The position numbers were made by a program, and so were the translations under genes. A stretch of 64,000 bases of DNA from Paracoccus limosus (lineage in GTDB: Bacteria; Pseudomonadota; Alphaproteobacteria; Rhodobacterales; Rhodobacteraceae), in NCBI RefSeq assembly GCF_009711185.1, contig NZ_WMIF01000002.1, positions 1 to 64,000 on the forward strand, given 5' to 3'. The notes below the pieces were generated by a model. That model was not told the DNA's origin, searched no databases, and saw only the letters and a list, made by a program, of their open reading frames with translations. Each line of letters begins with the position of its first letter. The first letter of the stretch is position 1. This document shows positions 62,715-64,000 of the stretch, one piece after another.

Positions 62715-62717
62715 GGC

Positions 62718-63671
62718 CTAGACCATCCCGGTGCGCAGGAAGTCGTGGATATGCAGCAGGCCGACGGGCTTGCGATCCTCAAGCACGAACAGGCTGGTGA
62801 TCTTGCGCTCCTGCATCTGGGCCAGCGCCTGCTCGGCCAGTTTCTCGGGCGAGATGGTGCGCGGATCGCGCGTCATCACCTGTGCAGCGCGCAGGTCCAA
62901 AAGCCCCTGCATGTGCCGCCGCAAGTCCCCGTCGGTGATGATGCCGGTCAGGTTGCCCTGCGCATCGATGACGCCGGTCACGCCAAAGCCCTTTTGGCTG
63001 ATGACCAGCAGCGCCTCGGACATGGGGGCGGTTTCAGCCACCAGCGGGATGTCGCGATGCATCAGATCGCCCACCCGCGACAGTTTCGCCCCCAGCTTGC
63101 CACCGGGGTGGAAGGTGCGGAAATGTTCGGGCGTGAATTTGCGATGTTCCATCAGCGCGATGGCCAGCGCATCGCCAAGTGCCATGGTCATCGTCGTCGA
63201 GGTGGTGGGCACGATGCCCGAACCACAGGCCTCGGGTGCAGCAGGCAGCAGCAGCGCCACATCCGATTGCCGCAGCAGCGTCGAGTCGGGGCGCGAGGCC
63301 ACGCCGATCAGCGGGATTTCAAAGCGGCGGGTATGGGCGATCAGGTCGGCCAGTTCCGGCGTCTCGCCCGAGTTCGACAGCACCAGCGCCACGTCGTTTT
63401 GCGTCACCATGCCCAGATCGCCATGGCTGGCCTCGCCGGGATGGACGAATTGCGCCGGCGTCCCGGTCGAGGCGAAGGTCGCCGCGATCTTGCGCCCGAC
63501 ATGGCCCGATTTGCCCATGCCCGAGACGATGACCCGGCCCTGCGCGGCCAGGATCAGTCCGACCGCGCGGTCGAAACTGTCGTCAAGGCCGGCGGCCAAT
63601 GCCTCAAGCCCCGAGATTTCGGTGCGGATCACCCGCCGGGCGGTATCCAGATATGCGCTCATGCCGCCCAT
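62718..63671 (-). CDS. kdsD: D-arabinose 5-phosphate isomerase
   Basis: It makes arabinose 5-phosphate from ribulose 5-phosphate, the first step to Kdo of LPS. The product is 317 residues. The SIS domain has VIVSGMGKSGHVGRKIAATF and HPGEASHGDLGM, with FRTFHPGGKLG at its end; two CBS domains follow from about residue 205 (VGDLMHRDIPLV and AAQVMTRDPRTI). The ATG at 63671 follows immediately after the rnd stop. It heads the kdsD-lptC-lptA-lptB group. Confidence 0.93.
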   Translation of the reverse strand: MGGMSAYLDTARRVIRTEISGLEALAAGLDDSFDRAVGLILAAQGRVIVSGMGKSGHVGRKIAATFASTGTPAQFVHPGEASHGDLGMVTQNDVALVLSNSGETPELADLIAHTRRFEIPLIGVASRPDSTLLRQSDVALLLPAAPEACGSGIVPTTSTTMTMALGDALAIALMEHRKFTPEHFRTFHPGGKLGAKLSRVGDLMHRDIPLVAETAPMSEALLVISQKGFGVTGVIDAQGNLTGIITDGDLRRHMQGLLDLRAAQVMTRDPRTISPEKLAEQALAQMQERKITSLFVLEDRKPVGLLHIHDFLRTGMV

Positions 63672-64000
63672 CTAATGATGAAATATGTCTTTTTCATCGC
63701 CCCAGCCCATCAGGTCAAGATGGGCGCGGGCGGGCAGGAAATCGAAACAGGCCTGCGCCAGTCCCAGGCGCCCCTCGCGTTCCAGGCGCTTTTCCAGCTC
63801 GGCCTTCAGCCGGTGCAGGTAAAGCACGTCCGAGGCGGCATATTCCAGCTGCGCATCGGTCAGTAGGGCGGCGCCCCAGTCGCTGGTCTGCTGCTGTTTC
63901 GAGATGTCCACGCCGACCAGTTCGGACAACAGGTATTTCAGCCCGTGCCGCTCGGTAAAGGTGCGGATCAGGTGGCTGGCGATCTTGGTGCACCAGACCG
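63672..64000 (-). CDS. rnd: Ribonuclease D family 3'-5' exonuclease, 5' end cut by window
   Basis: The C-terminal 109 residues of a DnaQ-fold exoribonuclease. The sequence enters as VWCTKIASHLIRTFTERHG, then GVDISKQQQTSDWG and the exo-III region LEYAASDVLYLHRL, which has the Tyr-x3-Asp of DEDDy enzymes. It ends at DEKDIFHH without an HRDC domain, so it is the short alphaproteobacterial type of about 200 residues. Its stop touches the kdsD start. The N-terminal DxE motif lies beyond base 64000. Confidence 0.92.
   Translation of the reverse strand, partial: VWCTKIASHLIRTFTERHGLKYLLSELVGVDISKQQQTSDWGAALLTDAQLEYAASDVLYLHRLKAELEKRLEREGRLGLAQACFDFLPARAHLDLMGWGDEKDIFHH

Overview
The window is a dense, high-GC stretch of alphaproteobacterial chromosome, almost certainly from Paracoccus or a close Rhodobacteraceae relative. 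The signs are a RegB/RegA/HvrA redox-regulation locus, a Rhodobacter-type sqdBDC sulfolipid operon, a Rhodobacter/Paracoccus-type porin, a TsaE-AmgK fusion followed by MurU, and many genes that overlap by the 4 bases ATGA or GTGA. There are 67 protein genes, two of them cut by the window edges. I see no rRNA, tRNA, CRISPR array, intact insertion sequence or prophage.

Layout. 1-2021 (minus): dnaQ (cut), coaE, aroE. 2104-6396: an Rrf2 regulator diverges from a five-gene coupled operon, sqdB-sqdD-sqdC-msrC-gfa (sulfolipid head group, methionine sulfoxide repair, a GFA-family protein). 6443-9609: LysE exporter, RluA-type pseudouridine synthase, Tat-exported metallo-hydrolase, aldo/keto reductase. 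9594-11681 (minus): rbfA, a phosphodiester-glycosidase-like protein, truB. 11752-21340: dapB, tsaE-amgK fusion, murU, addB, addA, trxA. 21365-27752: a KpsS-like orphan, hslVU, a small membrane protein, smr and timA (minus), fxsA, secB, an HD hydrolase. 27781-31923: hvrA and regA (minus), regB and a PAS protein (plus). 31980-34254: mtnN, a 0.6-kb gene-poor gap, asd. 34357-39352 (minus): GT29-like and GT4 glycosyltransferases, two MFS carriers, a class C acid phosphatase. 39463-45787: a GST, then leuS-lptE-holA-flavoprotein and a DUF3576 lipoprotein on the minus strand. 46288-52846: porin, yggS, an RTX-repeat protein, rpsO, pnp, GT25. 52874-60157: a branched-chain-type ABC transporter operon ending in a GMC oxidoreductase, with a divergent LysR gene. 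60184-64000 (minus): rnd (cut), kdsD, lptC, lptA, lptB and a GNAT gene.

How the parts fit. Much of the window serves the cell envelope. kdsD makes the Kdo precursor; lptA, lptB, lptC and lptE export LPS; GT4, GT25 and GT29-like enzymes probably decorate LPS or other glycans; sqdBDC makes a phosphorus-free membrane lipid; murU/amgK recycle peptidoglycan sugar; the porin is the outer-membrane pore. A second theme is RNA maturation and translation (truB, rluA-type, rbfA, rpsO, pnp, rnd, leuS, tsaE). A third is redox and stress handling (regBA, hvrA, trxA, msrC, Rrf2, hslVU).

The most unusual item is a 43-bp double-hairpin repeat. It occurs once in the hslV-hslU spacer and once in frame inside a flavoprotein gene, where it is translated. 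Other points worth following are the sulfolipid/methionine-sulfoxide operon beside a four-cysteine Rrf2 regulator, the TsaE-AmgK fusion, a bacterial GT29 sialyltransferase-like protein next to an LPS-core-type glycosyltransferase, the ABC-transporter plus GMC module of unknown substrate, a G-quadruplex-like tract before the porin gene, and several places where genes I would expect (senC, mltA, hpf/ptsN) are absent.
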